Shown here: positions 5,348 to 5,576 of the stretch, piece after piece
Layout of the letters: every line of letters begins with the position of its first letter
How positions within the stretch are numbered: position 1 is the first letter of the stretch
NCBI GenBank assembly: GCA_021106655.1
Contig: JAIOTT010000312.1
Span: forward strand, 1-5,576
Length of the DNA stretch: 5,576 nucleotides
Direction of reading: 5' to 3'
Source: Bacteroidales bacterium
Lineage (GTDB): Bacteria; Bacteroidota; Bacteroidia; Bacteroidales; SMBSF77
The notes under the pieces: model-generated
Seen by the model: only the letters and a program-made list of their open reading frames with translations
Database searches by the model: none
What the model was told of the DNA's origin: nothing
Made by a program: the position numbers and the translations under genes

Positions 5348-5501
5348 GGCTGTCTCAAAAGTATAAAAATAATTACAGAAACTTGCGATTTACCTCTGTG
5401 ATACTTTATGTGCCTGGTGAACCTCTGTGTAATAGCTTCTTGGTCTATATCACGGAGAACCACGGAGTAGACACAGAAAGCCACAGAGATTTTGAGACAC
5501 C
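5348..5501. mobile_element. MITE-like inverted-repeat element (about 154 bp), no transposase
   Basis: The ends are an imperfect inverted repeat: GGCTGTCTCAAAA (5348-5360) against TTTTGAGACACC (5490-5501), identical except for one extra C on the left. Inside, the left part has CCTCTGTG twice (5393-5400, 5422-5429), and the right part has the complementary-type motifs CACGGAG (5451-5457, 5461-5467), GACACAGA (5470-5477) and CACAGAG (5482-5488). The centre can close as GTGTAATAG against CTATATCAC around a loop of about 9 bases. The left arm carries about 32 extra bases. The GGCTGTCTCAAAA terminus resembles ends I recall from transposons common in Bacteroidota (IS1182-like), which is recollection only. 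It has no coding capacity and no clear target-site duplication. Confidence 0.55.
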
Positions 5502-5531
5502 TTATTGTTGATAATCAAAATCAAAGATTTT

Positions 5532-5576
5532 ATGAAAAAAGTAATTATTAAAAAACTAAGTCGGGAAGAAATTGAA
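5532..5576 (+). CDS. 5' end of an unidentified gene (first 15 codons), possibly cupin-domain protein
   Basis: An ATG at 5532 opens a frame to the window edge reading MKKVIIKKLSREEIE. The Lys-rich start after an AT-rich, gene-free spacer, and the absence of any other frame here, make a true gene start likely. The 'VIIKKLxxEEIE' opening is like that of small cupin-domain proteins I recall, but 15 residues are too few for a firm call. The ATG is directly preceded by a 6-bp inverted repeat (AAAATC 5517-5522, GATTTT 5526-5531). The best upstream -7 candidate, TATTGTTG (5503-5510), misses the consensus by one base. Confidence 0.5.
   Translation, partial: MKKVIIKKLSREEIE

Noticed and set aside
5517..5531. 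Hairpin AAAATC/GATTTT directly before the last start codon
   Set aside because: The stem is only 6 bp and mostly A-T in AT-rich DNA; it is compatible with chance, so it is only mentioned in the gene entry.

Overview
The window looks like Bacteroidota chromosome, probably from an environmental Bacteroidales or Marinilabiliales-like lineage. The evidence is the gene families (a Bacteroidota-type NdpA/YejK nucleoid-associated protein, GtrA, a MurG-like glycosyltransferase of the 'PLDWGxGHATRC' type, DprA and a PrsW-type membrane protein), AT-rich DNA, no Shine-Dalgarno sequences before any start codon, and TAnnTTTG -7 boxes upstream of three genes. The lineage below phylum level is a guess.

Layout. 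Positions 1-1033 (minus) hold nearly all of a nucleoid-associated protein gene that runs off the left edge. A 138-bp divergent spacer follows, then a 190-aa tyrosine-rich lipoprotein of unknown function (1172-1744, plus). Converging on it are a GtrA-family four-helix membrane protein (1768-2163, minus) and, upstream of that on the same strand, a two-domain glycosyltransferase with a TTG start (2265-3368, minus). The glycosyltransferase and the competence/recombination gene dprA (3480-4574, plus) diverge across a 111-bp spacer. dprA converges with a PrsW-like multi-pass membrane protein (4596-5279, minus). A 252-bp spacer contains a mobile-element-like inverted repeat, and the first 15 codons of another plus-strand gene begin at 5532.

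How the genes work together. Only the glycosyltransferase and GtrA suggest a shared pathway: one would build a sugar conjugate and the other could help move a lipid-linked sugar across the inner membrane. The remaining genes look like unrelated single-gene units, alternately convergent and divergent.

The most unusual content is small repetitive DNA embedded in or touching genes. There is an eight-unit, 9-bp tandem repeat in the dprA leader that folds into a roughly 20-bp stem ending four bases before the start codon. A 31-bp perfect palindrome encodes exactly the last ten residues of the glycosyltransferase. A GAGA-type microrepeat expands the linker between that enzyme's two domains. A heptamer repeat carries the lipoprotein stop codon. 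A 154-bp MITE-like inverted repeat lies before the last gene. The PrsW-like protein is also notable because several residues expected at its active site are replaced. I see no defence system, CRISPR array, RNA gene or complete insertion sequence.
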